NCBI RefSeq assembly: GCF_001625655.1
Contig: NZ_AUYB01000102.1
Location: 1-64,000, forward strand
Direction: 5' to 3'
Length of the DNA: 64,000 nt
Source: Pseudoalteromonas luteoviolacea DSM 6061
GTDB lineage: Bacteria > Pseudomonadota > Gammaproteobacteria > Enterobacterales > Alteromonadaceae
The position numbers and the translations under genes were made by a program. Numbering within the stretch: position 1 is the first letter of the stretch; the number at the start of each line of letters is the position of its first letter. Shown in pieces: positions 28,901 to 43,900 of the stretch. The notes beneath the pieces are model-generated. The model worked only from the letters and a program-made list of their open reading frames with translations. It was not told where the DNA came from and searched no databases.

Positions 28901-31900
28901 CATTAATTACAGCACAAACCCAGTCTGTGTTTGGTGAGGATGTACAGGCGGATGGCTCTGGAATCATTGGCTTAGTTCAAAGTGCTGTCCAAGAATACTC
29001 GCGTTGGACACTGCGAATTGTCGATATCACAGACTCGCTGCAAAACACTCAACTGACTGAGCAAATAGCTCAATTAACACCCGGCTTTTATGCTCTGAGA
29101 AACAACCAGTGGTACAACTTTGAACTTGCATCACACCAATACTTAAACGCCCCTAAGGGTAACTACAAACCACAGGGGGTTTACCTTGTGCTGGGTGGCG
29201 CTGGCGGCCTAGGTCAAGTTTGGAGTCAGTGGATGATTGAGCACTTTGACGCACAAATTATTTGGTTGGGGAGACGAGCGCAAAATAGCGATATCGAAGC
29301 ACACATCGCTCGTCTTGCAAAGCTTGGCAAAGCTCCTGTTTATATCCCTTGTGATGCGAGCGATAAAACGGCCATGCTCTGTGTACTCGATCAAATCCAA
29401 CGCCAGTATGGAGCGCCCAATGGCGTGGTTCACTCAATTTTGCACTTGGAAGACCAAACTATTGCCAAAATGGATGAAGCGCAGTTTTTGAGGAGCTATG
29501 AAGCTAAACAAAAAACTGGTGAAACGGCTTTAGAGGTATTTAGCCAACTCGACCTAGATTTCTTCTTGTTCTTTTCTTCAATGCAATCATTTTCACCGGC
29601 TGCAGGGCAAAGTAACTATGCTGCCGGCTGCACATACTTGGATAGCCTTGCCCTCTCCTACCAAAAAGTCTGCCCTGTCAAAGTTATTAATTGGGGATAT
29701 TGGGGATCGGTTGGCGTAGTGCAGGATGAATTCTACCAGAAGAAAATGCAAGCAATCGGTATTGGCTCCATTGAGGCTAATGCCGGTATGGCTGCTCTGG
29801 ATAAATTCATTGGCTCAGGGCTCTCACAAACGGGCGTGCTAAAAGTGACACAAGATCAATTCAAAAACTCACTAAACAAACTAAGCTACAGCGCTTCAGG
29901 CGAGCAGTCGGGAATCACTCTGGCTCACTCAAAGCTTCGCGCACCGAAAAATAACGCTAAGGCCGAGACAAACTTAACACAGTTGTGCGTAGCCTTAATT
30001 AAAGCCGGTTGGCAAGAACCGCTTGCGCGCCAACAGGCCCTTGACAACCTACCAAACTATTTTAATAAATGGTGGGCTGAAACCCAGCACTATTTAACTG
30101 GCGAGAATTTAATTGAAGATGGGGTAATAAAAAACCCTGAGGGTGAAGCTAGCTCGCCTAAAAATGCACAAAGCACCTTACTAAGTAACTGCTTAGAAAA
30201 TTTACCAGCAATTTTAGCTGGCGAAATGAAAGCCACCGATGCCGTATTTCCAAATGCATCCATGGCATTAGTAGAAGCAGTTTACCAAAATAACCCTATT
30301 GCTGATTACGCTAATAACGTTTTGATCGAACAACTGCAAGCATACCTGACTCAGCACAACCTGCCATCAATTAAAGTGCTAGAGATTGGTGCAGGTACAG
30401 GGGGCACAACTCGCTCAGTATTACCTGCACTAAAACATTTGCAGATAGACGAATATGCTTACACTGATTTATCTCAAGCATTTTTCAATCACGCCAAAGA
30501 GCACTATCAAAAAGAATATCCATTTTTAGAAACCAAATATTTGGACATCAGCAAACCGCTTGAGCCGCAAAATATCGATATCGGCGGTTATGATGTAGTA
30601 CTTGCAACGAACGTATTGCATGCAACTGCAGATATTAAAAATACCCTGCAAAATGCCAAAGCCTGTCTGAAATTAGGTGGGCTGTTGCTTATCAATGAAG
30701 TCGTACAAAAGTCACTATTTACGCACCTCACTTTTGGCTTACTTGAAGGTTGGTGGCTTAGCCAAGACACCCACTTGCGGCTAACTGGGTCGCCGATGTT
30801 ATCCATCTCAGGGTGGCAAAAAGGACTTGAAGAATCAGGCTTTATATCTGTAACACATCCAGCAGATAAACACAGCCCCCAGCAAATTTTTTGTGCATTC
30901 AGTGATGGGCAGATACAACAACAGAGCAACCAAAAAACTTCGAGTAACGTTCAGAAAAGACCACACAAACAAAATATGGCCGCAAAGCAAACATTCCAAA
31001 AGCATACACAAACATGTGATGAACAGGCTGTCGCAGACTTCGTACAAGACGCTCTATTTAACATCGCCAGCAAAGCGCTAGATATGGCACCGAACGAATT
31101 AGAAGCTGAAGAGTCATTTGCAGATTATGGCGTGGACTCCATTTTAGCTATTCAAATGCTAGATGAAATCAACGCAAAGTTTGATTTGAATTTGCCGGCA
31201 ACTTTGCTCTTTGACTACCCTTCCATAGAAACTTTAAGCGAGTATATAGTCAAGGAGCATAAAGATAGTGCTGTTACATTGATGCCGACACAAGCAGCCG
31301 CTTTGGTTTCGAGTCAGCCATTGCCAGAGCAACCCACTCCCAACATGTCTAGCCTTAAAAAATACGATGCACATAGCCCAAAAACTATGGCAACAAAGCA
31401 AAATATAGCTAAGCCAAGTGACAAAATTGCCATTGTTGGCATGAGCGGTCAATTTGGCGATGCACGCAACTTGGAAGAATTTTGGTCCATGCTTACAGAA
31501 AAGAGAACTTCTGTAAAAGCGCAAACTCGCTGGAACACTGACTCATTGAGTGAAAAAGAGCAAGTTTGGAGCAAATACGCGAGCTTGCTTGATGACATCA
31601 GCACTTTTGATGCGGCATTTTTCTCAATCACACCACAAGAAGCCATGTACATGGATCCGCAGCAACGGTTGTTCTTACAAGAGGCCTACAAAGCGCTTGA
31701 AGACGCTAACATGATAACCAAAGTATCGGGCCAAAACGTCGGCGTATACTTAGGTTGTGCGCAAAGTGACTACGTAGGACTGGCTGAAGATGACACACCA
31801 GCACAAGCATTTTGGGGCAATGCAGGTTCGGTCATTCCTGCACGTGTATCTTATTTTTTAAACCTCAAGGGCCCAGCCCTTGCGATTGATACTGCCTGTT

Positions 31901-34900
31901 CTTCTTCATTAGTCGCACTGCACAGCGCTTGCCAGGCACTTAACAATAATGAAATCACCAGTGCATTAGTCGGTGGTGTGGCCACTTTGTGTTCTCCAAA
32001 GTTCTCTATCCATGCTGGTAAAGCCGGTATGCTCAGTGCAGACGGTACATGCTATACCTTTGATGATCGCGCCAATGGCTTTGTTCCAGGTGAAGGCGTC
32101 GGTGTTTTGGTATTGAAAAAGTTAGAGGATGCAGAGCGAGATAAGGATCAAATCTACGGTGTTATTTTAGGTTCTGCGACCAATCAGGATGGCACCACCA
32201 GCGGTATTACAGCCCCCAGCTCACTTTCACAAGAGCAATTGCACCGTGAAATCTATAACCGCTTTGACATCACGCCTGACTCAATTCAAATGCTAGAAGC
32301 GCATGGCACGGGCACAAAATTAGGCGATCCAATAGAGTTTCAAGCCCTTACTCGCGCGTTTCGAGAACATACCAATAAAAATGAGTTTTGCGCGTTAGGT
32401 TCAGTCAAAACCAACGTCGGCCACTGCTTAACTGCTGCGGGCGTTGCTGGCGTCATTAAAACTTTGTTAGCTATGAAACACCGCACCATTCCTGTTTCTT
32501 TACATTTTGAGCAGGGCAATAAACATATAAATTGGCAAAACACACCATTTTTTGTCAACCAAAACGCTCAATATTGGCAACCTGATAATAATCAAAAACG
32601 CAGAGCAGCTGTTAGCTCATTCGGCTTCAGTGGCACCAACGCTCATGTGGTTCTAGAAGAATATCAGCCCCTAAATTCACGTCAAAATGACTCAGCGGTT
32701 CAACCTGTTGTTATTGCGCTAAGTGCCAAAAGCAAAGCATCTCTTATCGATAAATCAAAGCAATTACGTAATTGGTTGAGCCAAGAGAGCCTCACTGACT
32801 CACAGCTCGGCCAATTAGCGTATACATTACAAAGCGCGCGCGAAGAAATGGACCATAGGCTTGCATTTAGTGCTAAAACCTTAGGCGATGTGAGCACTCA
32901 ACTCGACTCCTTTTTGCAAGATGCCCGCGGCACCTACAAACAAGGTGAAGTTAAACAAGGCAAAGAAATTTTAAGTGCGCTTGATAGCAGCGATTTTACA
33001 CGCTGGATTGAGCAAGGAGAGTTAAACAAATTGCTGGCATTATGGGTCGTGGGCGCCAGCATCGACTGGCCACTACTTTATGGCCAAACCTTACCAAGCT
33101 TGCTGCGTTTACCAACTTATCCTTTTGCAGATACTTCATTTTGGTTGCCAAAAACACCTGTTGAAAAACCCAATGCAAGTACTTCGTCTCAAATTAGCGT
33201 AGATGCTGATATAGATTTAGACTTTGATGTGCAAAGAAATGAGGCCTTTAAACCAGCCAGCCTACATTCAACCTCAAATCAAACGGCGGTAAATCCTGCG
33301 CTTTTACACTACACAGCAAACTGGGCTGAAGAAGCGATAAACTCAAACATCAATGCACCAAAAGAGCGTCGCGTTGTTCTTATTGGGGATGATTTAACAC
33401 CCTCAATATCAGCACCGACAACGCACTTTGCTTGTCGTGAGACCGAGGTAAAAGATCAGCTTGAAACTTATACAAATAAGCTAGTTGCCTACTATAAAGC
33501 ACTTGATGCGAACAGTGTAGCTGATGGGCAGAAATTGTTGATTCAAGTGGTCGTGGAAGATCAGAGTAACCTACTTTGTGCTTTAAGTGGTGTGCTAAAA
33601 AGTGCAACTATTGAATACAACCGTATTTCAGCACAGTTAATTTGCACCGAGCGGCATGACAATCTCGAACTACTTTTAAATCAAGAGTTGAATCAACAAG
33701 ATGAGTGTATTCGCTATACCCAAGGGCGTAGAGAAGTCTTAAACTTTGACCTGCAACCCTTTTCATCAGTAGACACCACTACGCTTCCTTGGAAAGAGCA
33801 AGGCGTTTACGTAATTACAGGTGGGCTTGGCCAACTTGGACAAGTGTTTGCAAAAGAAATTATCGAAAATACATCACAATCCCACATTATTTTTGTTGGC
33901 AGAAGCGCACTGAACAGTGTGATTCAATCACAATTAAACAGACTGCAAAATGAAAGTACTAAACTCAGCTATGAGTCTGTTGATATCGCAAACGCCGCAT
34001 CTGTTACTCAGCTTTTTGATAAAATTCGCGCTCAACACGGTAGCATTACAGGGATTATTCATAGTGCAGGCGTAATTAAAGATCAGCTAATTAGCAACAA
34101 AACGTCGCAAGAGATTGCAGCCGTTTTTGCGCCTAAAGTTGGCGGGTTAATTAATCTCGATGACGCAACCAAGTCAATGGATTTGGACTTTTTTGTATGC
34201 TTTTCATCTATTGCAGCTGTATTTGGCAATATGGGACAGGCGGATTACGCCTGTGCCAACGCCTTCATGGACCGCTTCATGGCCAGCCGACAAAATAGAG
34301 TAACGCGTGGTGAGCGCTTTGGTCTGAGCCTTTCTATTAACTGGCCGCTGTGGTCAGAAGGCGGGATGCAAGTTGACTCACTCACAACTTCAATATTGCA
34401 TTCACAAGGTATAGAAGTATTACCTAGTGCAGCCGGCGTTGAAGCTTTCTACCGCATTTTTACAACACAGACTATCGATACTCAGCATTGCTTTTTATTT
34501 GGCGATGCCGAAAAGATGACTAAGCTGTGGAACTGGCAAAAAACTGATACGGCTAAACGCAGTCACTCTCTCGCTGAATCAGGTAAATCTCAACACCAGA
34601 TAAGCCACTATATCAAGTCAGTTATTTCAGGTATCACGAAAATTGACAGTGCCGATTTAGACAGTGACACTGAATTTCAAGACATGGGTTTTGACTCGAT
34701 AATGCTGATGTCTGTTGTGCAAAAGATTGAGTCAGACAGCTTTTTAGCCATTGATACGCTTCCACCTACCCTATTATTTGACATTAGTACAATCACGCAA
34801 CTTTGTGATTATTTGGTAAAGCATCAAGCACCACAACAACAGCAACCTCGTCAGGTGCCAAATACCCCGATTTGTGCAACCACAGCTATGCCGCTGTCAA

Positions 34901-37900
34901 AAGCACAACAAGGCTTATGGCTACTGCAAAAGCAAGTCCCATCGCAAAGTAGCTATCATGTCCCTATGGTGTTTGAGGTTGCAAACCTTGATGTGCCTTG
35001 TATGCAAGATGCAATTAACTGGATAAGCCAAAAACACCCAATTTTGTCGGTTGTCTTTTCTGAAGTTGAAGGCTTACCACAACAACAAGTTACAGGTTTA
35101 GCGCCACATTTGACCCAGCAAAGTGCGGATATTGCTTCCAAATCAGCACTTTTAGAATTGATCAAAGAACAGATAAAGCAGCCGTTCACAATCAATCAAA
35201 ATGATGAACCACATAAACAACACCAGTTATTATGGCGTGCAACATGCTGGCAAATAAACCACAACACGCAACCTGTAGATGTCATCGTACTGATATTCCA
35301 TCACCTGATCATTGACGGTGTTTCTGCAACCAAGTTGCTTGAGGACCTATGGCGCGCTTATCAAACCCGAATATCCGGTGAAGTTTTGCAACCACCATCC
35401 CAAGATCTCGGCTTTTTCACTTATCTAGAATGGGAAAAAAATCTGCTCCAAAGTGCACAAAGCAACATCCTTAAACAGTATTGGCAGTCTAATTTGCAAG
35501 GCCCATTGCCCCTACTTGCTCTACCTGAAAAGCAACAAGCAAGCTCTACGGTAAAACTGGCGAGTCGCCTAGAATTACCGCTGATTGGCAACAGTTTAGA
35601 GCGAATAAAAGCGTACTGTGGTGAACACAAAGTAAATCCCGCAGCATTTTTCTTAGCGGCTTTCCAGACTTTACTTGGTGCCAAAACAAACAACACGGAT
35701 ATCCTGGTCGGCGTTCCCGTATTACATCGCCCAACAAAAGAGATGGCAAACTCCATTGGCTTATTTGTGAATCAATTGCCTTTTAGAGCACACTTGGACC
35801 TAGCTAAAACCTTTGACGAGTTAGCAGGTAGTAACCAGCGTGGATTGAGTGAGTTAATAAAACACAGCGCCTTACCTTTCTCTGAAATTGTTCGTGCAGT
35901 GGGAGCCCCAAGAACTGAGCAAAGTCATCCAATATTTCAAATCGGTTTTGCATATCATAACTTCTTAAAAGCAGATTGGATTGAGTCTAACCAAGACCTA
36001 GTCGATTCAATATGGCAAGAGTGCTTACAAGAGCCTGAACTAGATCTAAGTCTAGAAGTGACTCCTTTGCCACATGCATTCAAAATAGCATTTAAGTTTG
36101 ACGCAGCAATATACCCAGCTCACGTGATCGATACCTTGGCTAGGGATTTCTTAGCATTGCTTGAAGACATCATGTTTGCCGACAAACCCACTCTTGGTGC
36201 ACTTCCTGTATTCGCAACTCAGTCATCTGTGGTTAAAAATAAGATGCAGGCGTGTTCTCTCGTATCGCAATTTGAAATGCAAGCACGCACCCACTCAGAG
36301 CGCACAGCGGTGAGCTTTGGTATGCAATCAATCAACTATCGTGACTTAAACGATAGAGCAAACCAATTTGCACAGGTCCTCCTCAATCATCCAGAGTTTA
36401 AGCCGAACTCAGAGAATCTTGTCGCGTTATGTGCCAAGCCTTCAATTGAACTGATTGTTGCTATCCTAGGTATATTAAAATCTGGTGCGGCTTATGTACC
36501 ATTAGACCCTAATTCACCCAAGGCTCGCATCAGCCATATTTTACAAGATGCACAAGCGAGTATTTTGGTACTTGGTGCTGACTTACCTGATGCTCAAGCG
36601 ATTGAACATCATCAGGTGATCAACTTGCAGCGTGCGCTTTCTAGCAATACACAAGTGGCCAACATCAATTGTGCTACAGCCAGCAGCTTGGCCTATGTCA
36701 TTTATACATCGGGCTCAACAGGCAAGCCAAAAGGCGTTCTAGTTGAACACCACAACATCTGTAATCTATTTATCAATTCACAGCCGCTATTTGACTTCAA
36801 CGAGCAGGATGTCTGGTGTCTTTTTCATTCTTATGCGTTTGATTTCTCAGTTTGGGAAATCTGGGGAGCTTTACTGCATGGTGGCAAGCTGACAATTCCA
36901 GATGAATTGACACGAAAGGACACTAACAGCTTTGCACAATTCATTGTTGACAACCAAGTAACCATTTTAAACCAAACCCCATCAGCGTTTTATCCGTTAA
37001 TTGATGAGTTGGTTGCAAACTCAGGTCACGGCAACGCCCTTCGCAAAATTATTTTTGGGGGCGAAGCACTTGACCATAAAAAATTGATACCCTGGTTTAA
37101 TCAATCAGCAGCGCATGCTGAATTAATCAACATGTATGGAATAACAGAAACAACGGTACATGTTACCGAAATCACAATTAACGCGGATTTAGTGTTCTCA
37201 AACAAAGCGCAAAGTACTATCGGTCGTCCTTTACCGGGTTATGAAATACACTTACTCGACGAGTACTTGAATCCTGTGCAACAGGGCCAAATTGGCGAAA
37301 TATTTGTAGGTGGCTGCGGCGTATCTAGAGGCTACCACAATCAAGATGCACTCACCAATGAGCGTTTTATTCAGCACTTAGGTCAACGCTTGTATCGCTC
37401 AGGTGATTTAGCTCGCTTAAATCAAGCAGGCCTGATGGAGTATATCGGCAGAGCCGATGACCAAGTTCAGATCCGAGGCCACCGTATTGAGTTAGGCGAA
37501 GTACAGCATGCCTTACAATCCTTGAACTACATCCAAGATGCTTACGTGGTCGCAGCTAAAAAGCAGCTTGGCCAGGTCCTTGTAGCTTATTTAATTGCAT
37601 CAGAGGCCCCCTCTACAGCCCAAATACGAACGGATTTACTAGCCGAGTTACCAGAATATATGGTACCTGCTTATTTCGTTTTAGTGCCAAACTACCCGTT
37701 AACTTCAAACGGTAAAATTGATAAACAAACACTCCTCAAAAAACTGCCATTTAATCAAGGTACGACAGATTCAACCACAAAATACGCATCATTCGATACT
37801 GCACATTCTGCAACCTTGACGCATACGCAGCCCGCGGTTGAACAAACTGGCATACATGCAGCAATAACCCAAATTTGGCAGCAAGTGTTAGAAGTCGAGC

Positions 37901-40900
37901 AAATTGCAGCCAACGTGCCATTTTTTGAAGCTGGCGGAGACTCACTGCTTGCCAATATATTGAGCGCCAAGTTTAAATCGCAATTAGGAGTGGAGTTCCC
38001 AATTACGCAGATTTTCCAGCATAGTACCATTGACGCAATGACCGAATTTGTTGTTCAGCAACAATGCAATGTTGCTGAACAACAAAACAATTCTATGCAC
38101 AAAGTCGAGGTTACAAAACCCGATAACTATACACAGGACATCGCCATGATAGGCTTGTCTTGCCAGTACCCTGACTCGCCTACTCACCAAGCATTTTGGC
38201 AAAACCTTGTGCAAGGAAGAGACTTTTTAAAGCGCCTGAGCGAATCTGAATCCCAAGGTGATATCACATGGCTGGACTCGTGGATAGATGGACAAGAACA
38301 ATTCGATCCAGAGTTTTTTAATATCTCTGAAAAAAATGCCAAAACCATGAGCTATTCTCAGCGTCAGTTGCTTATACATGCATGGAAAGCCATAGAAGAT
38401 GCAGGCTATCGCGCTGAACAAATGCCAAATACAGGAGTTTATGTATCATCATCGGGCGCAGACAGCCTAGACCTTAACTTGCAAGATAAATTTAAAGATG
38501 GCCAATTTATTTTAAATGCGCAGGACTATGTTGCATCCACGATTAATCAGCCTGGTACTTTGCCTACAACGATATCTTATCACCTTGGCTTTAATGGACC
38601 GAGTCTGTTTGTGCACTCTAACTGCTCTTCTTCTCTGTCTGCAATCGCACTGGCTTGTAGCGCACTGAAAGCCAAAGAAATTGACTATGCCATTGTTGGT
38701 GCAGCATGTTTATACCCGCAGCGTTATACAGGTTATCAATACGAAGAAGGCCTCAATTTTGCTGGTGATGCACGCTGTAAAGTATTTGATGAAAAAGCAG
38801 ATGGTATGATTGGCGGAAGTGGCGTGTCTGTCATTGTGTTAAAACGCGCAGATGATGCCATTGAAGATGCGGACAACATTTACAGCCTAATTCGTGGTAT
38901 CAAAGTAAATAACGATGGTAAAGACAAGGCGGGCTTCTTTGCACCTGGTACTCAGGGACAAATGCGCGTTATTGAGCAGACTCTTAAGGCTGCGAATGTA
39001 TCTCCTGCTTCGATCAGTTATGTAGAAGCGCATGGCACAGGTACAGCACTTGGCGACCCAATTGAATTTACATCATTACAGCAAGTTTACCAAAGACATA
39101 CTAGCGATAAACAGTTTTGCGGCTTAGGTGCAGTAAAATCCAATCTAGGCCATACAGACACGTTAGCTGGATTAACAGGACTGATAAAAACATCTTTGGC
39201 ACTTTATCACAAAACGCTTCCGGCATCGTTACATTACAACAATGCTAATCCACATATCGACTTAATCAACTCTCCATTTTATGTTGTAGAGAATACACAA
39301 GATTGGCATACACCGCTGCTGCCAAGGCGTGCCGCGGTCAGCTCGTTTGGTATTGGCGGTACCAATGCACATGCTATTTTGGAAGAAGCATCTCCTAGTA
39401 TTGCTGATAACTTCCTCGAAGAGAAACTTATGGCTTCTCCTTCCATCGTGGTTCTGTCTGCACACAATCCACAAGTATTAGCGACTCAGGTTGAACAACT
39501 ACGCACTTTTATTGCAGACAACCCTCTGATTGATTGTGCACGAATAAGACTTGCATACACGCTTCAGAACGGCCGCGCTGTGATGAATGTCCGTACTGGT
39601 TTTGTCATTAATAGCATTGATGAGCTAAAAGCCAAACTCGAACACTATTTGGTATCTCCCAATTATAACAATGCACCACAGAAATCCGTGCGACAAGAAA
39701 CGCTGGCAGCGATACTGGAGCAAGGTGATCACACTGCGATTTTAAGTACTTGGCTAGAGACTGGCTTTGATGATTGGGATTTTATATACCGAGGCGGTCA
39801 GGTACCGAAACTCAGTTTACCCACCTACTCATTTGCACTCAAATCTATCCCTGTGGGTGAGCACAGTGTCGCCAAAGCGCCCACTTTGGATACTCTCAAA
39901 GCAGGCCAAGTAAACATTAAAGCACCTGTATGGACTGCAAAGCCGCTATATGATCACGGCTCTCAAGCAACGGATAATGACTATCAACACCATGTTGTTT
40001 TATGTGAAGCGCCTAAAGTTGAGCACAGTAGCGAAACTTTACACACATTGCATTCGAGCCATTTTTCTATTGAGCAAAAGATTGAAGATTACGGCTTTCA
40101 GTTGGTCGAGCTGGTAAAGCGCTTGTACGCGACCAAACAGCCTATCAAACTGCAATTGTTGATAGGAGATTCAGGCAAAAACATCACATTAGCAAACCTA
40201 TATATGTGTTTTCATGCACTGCTTAAAACCGCAAGCATGGAGTGTAATAACCTGAAAACCCAATTGGTTATTTTAGATAAACAATTATCACCTCGTGAGA
40301 TTGCGAATACCTTAAATGAAAACCTACATCACTTTGAAGAAGCGATTGTTCGCTATCAAAACAATATACGATCGGTTTTAGAGTATGCGCCCGTTTCTAA
40401 GCACTCCGCAGCAACCCCATTCAAATCAAATGGTATCTATCTGATTACAGGTGGTTTTGGAGGAATTGGCAGGCACTTCATTAAAATGCTGAATGCGCAA
40501 CCATTTCATAAAACGGTTATTGTCACTGGTAGGAAGCCCGCTGATCACCCAGAAGTAAAGGCTCATTTAGCCAAACTACAAAGCACAAAAACTAAATTAC
40601 AGTATCAAAAGCTCGATGTATCGCACAAAATGGATGTGCTGCTATTAGTTAGAAAGATTGTCGCTGAATATGGCACTTTGTCTGGTGTGATACACAGCGC
40701 AGGCATAGTTCAAGATACACTTTTGACCAATAAAGATTGCAAGACATTCAAACAAGTATTGGCTCCTAAAGTAACAGGTGTGGTTGCCCTAGACGAAGCC
40801 ACTCAAGATATTGCACTAGACTTTTTCGCTTGTTTTGCAGGACAAAGTGGCGTCCATGGTGCATTAACGCAAGTTGACTATGCCACTGCAAATGCCTTTT

Positions 40901-43900
40901 TGGATAGCTATATGCATCACCGCGACACATTGCAAAAGCAAGGTAAACGCCAAGGCTTAAGTGCCAGTATTGACTGGCCATACTGGCAAGAAGGTGGGAT
41001 GACTATCAACCCCGATGTTATCAAAGCATTGAGTTCTAACGGGTTTGCCCCGATGCCAACACAGTATGGCGTTGACGCGTTCTCTTCGGCTTTGAATTAC
41101 CCACAAGCATTGGTGGAATTTACAGTAGAAAGGCTCGAAGAAAATGGCCAGACTTCAAAGGCTTCGACGCAATTTGAAAGTATCGATGCCCTAACTGCAG
41201 AACTGACTGGGGGACTTGCTAAAATTGCTGCCGATGTATTAGGGGTGCAGGTGAGTGATCTTGATGTCGATACTGATTTGGGTGATTTTGGCGCTGATTC
41301 AATTGCATTTATTACCTTTATTAATCAAGTCAATGCTAAATATGAGTTAACGCTTTCACCAAGTGTACTGTTTATGCATTCAACCTTAAATGGCATTTTG
41401 CGTCACATTTTGGATGAACACAGTGATAAATTGATTAGTCAATCGACGGACAACGCAGCATCGTTTAACGATCAAAAAAGCACTCAAAGTACCACGATAG
41501 AAGATCGCATCGCGATTATCGGCATGAGCGCACAATTCCCAAAAGCACATGATCTAGAAGCATTTTGGCAAAACTTAATTGATGAGCAAGATTGCATCAG
41601 TGAATATACATGGACGGGTTTATCAAGTGACGATACTCGTTCACAAAAAGCATTTCCTCCTGAAGTCAATTGGCTAGGTCGCCTTGAACGAAATCAGATC
41701 TTTGACCCATTATTTTTTAACATTGCCCCAGCTGAAAGCGAGCGTATCAAATTACAAGAAAGCTTGCTGATGACGCATGTTTGGAAATGTATTGAAGATG
41801 CTGGCTATGACCCCAAATCACTTGCAGGTACCAATACCGGTTTATTTATTGGCTGTCAGGCAAGTTACCACGATGGTTTAGTCACCTCACCTGCTTATGC
41901 ACCAAATAGAATGAGCTACTTCTTAGATTTACATGGCCCCAGTGAAGGCGTGGACACAACCTGTTCATCGTCTTTGGTCGCCATCCACAAAGCTGTGCAA
42001 TCTATCCAAAACGGAGAATGCGAACAAGCTATCGTTGGTGGCGTAAATGTCATAGATTCGCCCAGTGCTTCTCTTGCCATGCATGATATAGGTGCGCTAT
42101 CTGCAACTGGACGCTGTCGTACATTCTCATCGGATGCCGATGGCATTGTCCGTGGTGAAGGTGTCGGTATGTTATTTATCAAAAAACTATCAAAGTCTGA
42201 GCAAGATAACGACCATATCTACGGTACCATTTTAGGCTCAGCCATCAACCATGGAGGTAAATCTCAGGGCTTCACCGTACCCAATGCAAAAGCACAAACT
42301 CGCTTGCTAAACAAAGCATGGGCAGATGCGGGAATTGATCCAAGCACACTCAGCTACATTGAGTGTCATGGTACTGGTACATCTTTAGGCGACCCAGTAG
42401 AAATAGATGCACTCAAAGCAGCGTATAAACAAACACCGTCAGAACACAAACAACCTCATCAATGTGCCTTAGGCTCAGTAAAAAGTAATATTGGCCACCT
42501 CGAAATCGCAGCAGGTATCGCGGGAGTGATAAAGGTTCTGTTACAGCTTAAGCACAAAACGCTTGTACCTTCTTTGCATGTAAATGAGCTAAACCCCTAT
42601 TTATCTCTGGAAAACTCACCTTTTAAGGTGCAAACGGATACTCGCCATTGGGAAAGCTCGCTCAAGCGCCGTGCTGGAGTAAGTTCATTTGGTATCAGTG
42701 GTGTTAACGCACACCTTGTTTTGGAAGAGTACTCTCCTCAAGCGCAACAAATTGAGCCTTTAGATGATAAAGCCAGTGAGCACATTGTATTGTTATCTGC
42801 TATCAGCAAATCTGCCCTAGCGAACAAAGTACGTGAACTAAATACTTACCTTGAAACAAACGAACAGGTTGCACTTAAATCGTTGGCGTACACCCTGCAA
42901 GTAGGCAGAGCCGCCCAAAAATATCGTATTGGTTGGGTAGTATCTTCTATCGCTGAACTAAAGGGTGAACTTACACATGCGCTGAGTGATGACTTACTGG
43001 AATGTTCAAAAGCGCCAAGCACAAAACAACCTGCACTTGATGATTCTGATATTCAGCAATTACATCATGATTTTCAACCACTGCTGCGTTTTTGGCTTGA
43101 AGGCAAAGGTGTGAATTGGCCGCTATTGTATACGACTAAACCGAAAAAGCTGTCTCTTCCTACCACATCATTTATTGAGCAAACTTCGACCACAAAGGAA
43201 GAACTTGTACCATGGCTGCTTCTAAACAATCAGTTTCAAGCCCAACCTTTGAGCGTACCGGCTGATTGGCAAGCACATATCGAAACAACCACCGGAAACA
43301 AGAAGGTCATGGTGATAGCACAAGATGCTGTGACTTCGACCCCGCTTATCAATAGTCTAGGCAATGCGGCGATTGAAATTGTGTCGTTTGAGCAACTAGA
43401 AACGCTTACTTTCAGCGCAGAGTCTTTACCTGAGGTGGTATTTTTTATCGCTGAAGTGAGCGATTTACTGTCGGTTAATTCATATATCAAACCACTTTAT
43501 AGCCTTCTAAAGGCAATCGCACCATTTGATAAACACCCGATGCAACTGCTTTATTCGCAGCCAACTAGTTCCGAGCGCTCCAGCTTTGATGATATAGCTG
43601 CTCTGCTCAGAAGCTACACGATGCGCAACGAGGTGCATACCTGGGCATTGATAGAATTTGACCACAAAACCTCAGATTGGCCTGAATTACTCGTCAAAGA
43701 GTTAATATCACCCAGCTTAAATGGACAGACCTTACAGCCAAACCACGTGAGATATCTTGGGCAAACTCGTCAGGGTCAATTTTTACACAAGGCTGAACAG
43801 GTGCAAACCAAAGGAGCTGGATTTACACAAAATGGTGTATACCTTATCGCAGGCGCGCTAGGTGAGCTTGGAGTCGCTCTATGCACACACTTATTGCAAA

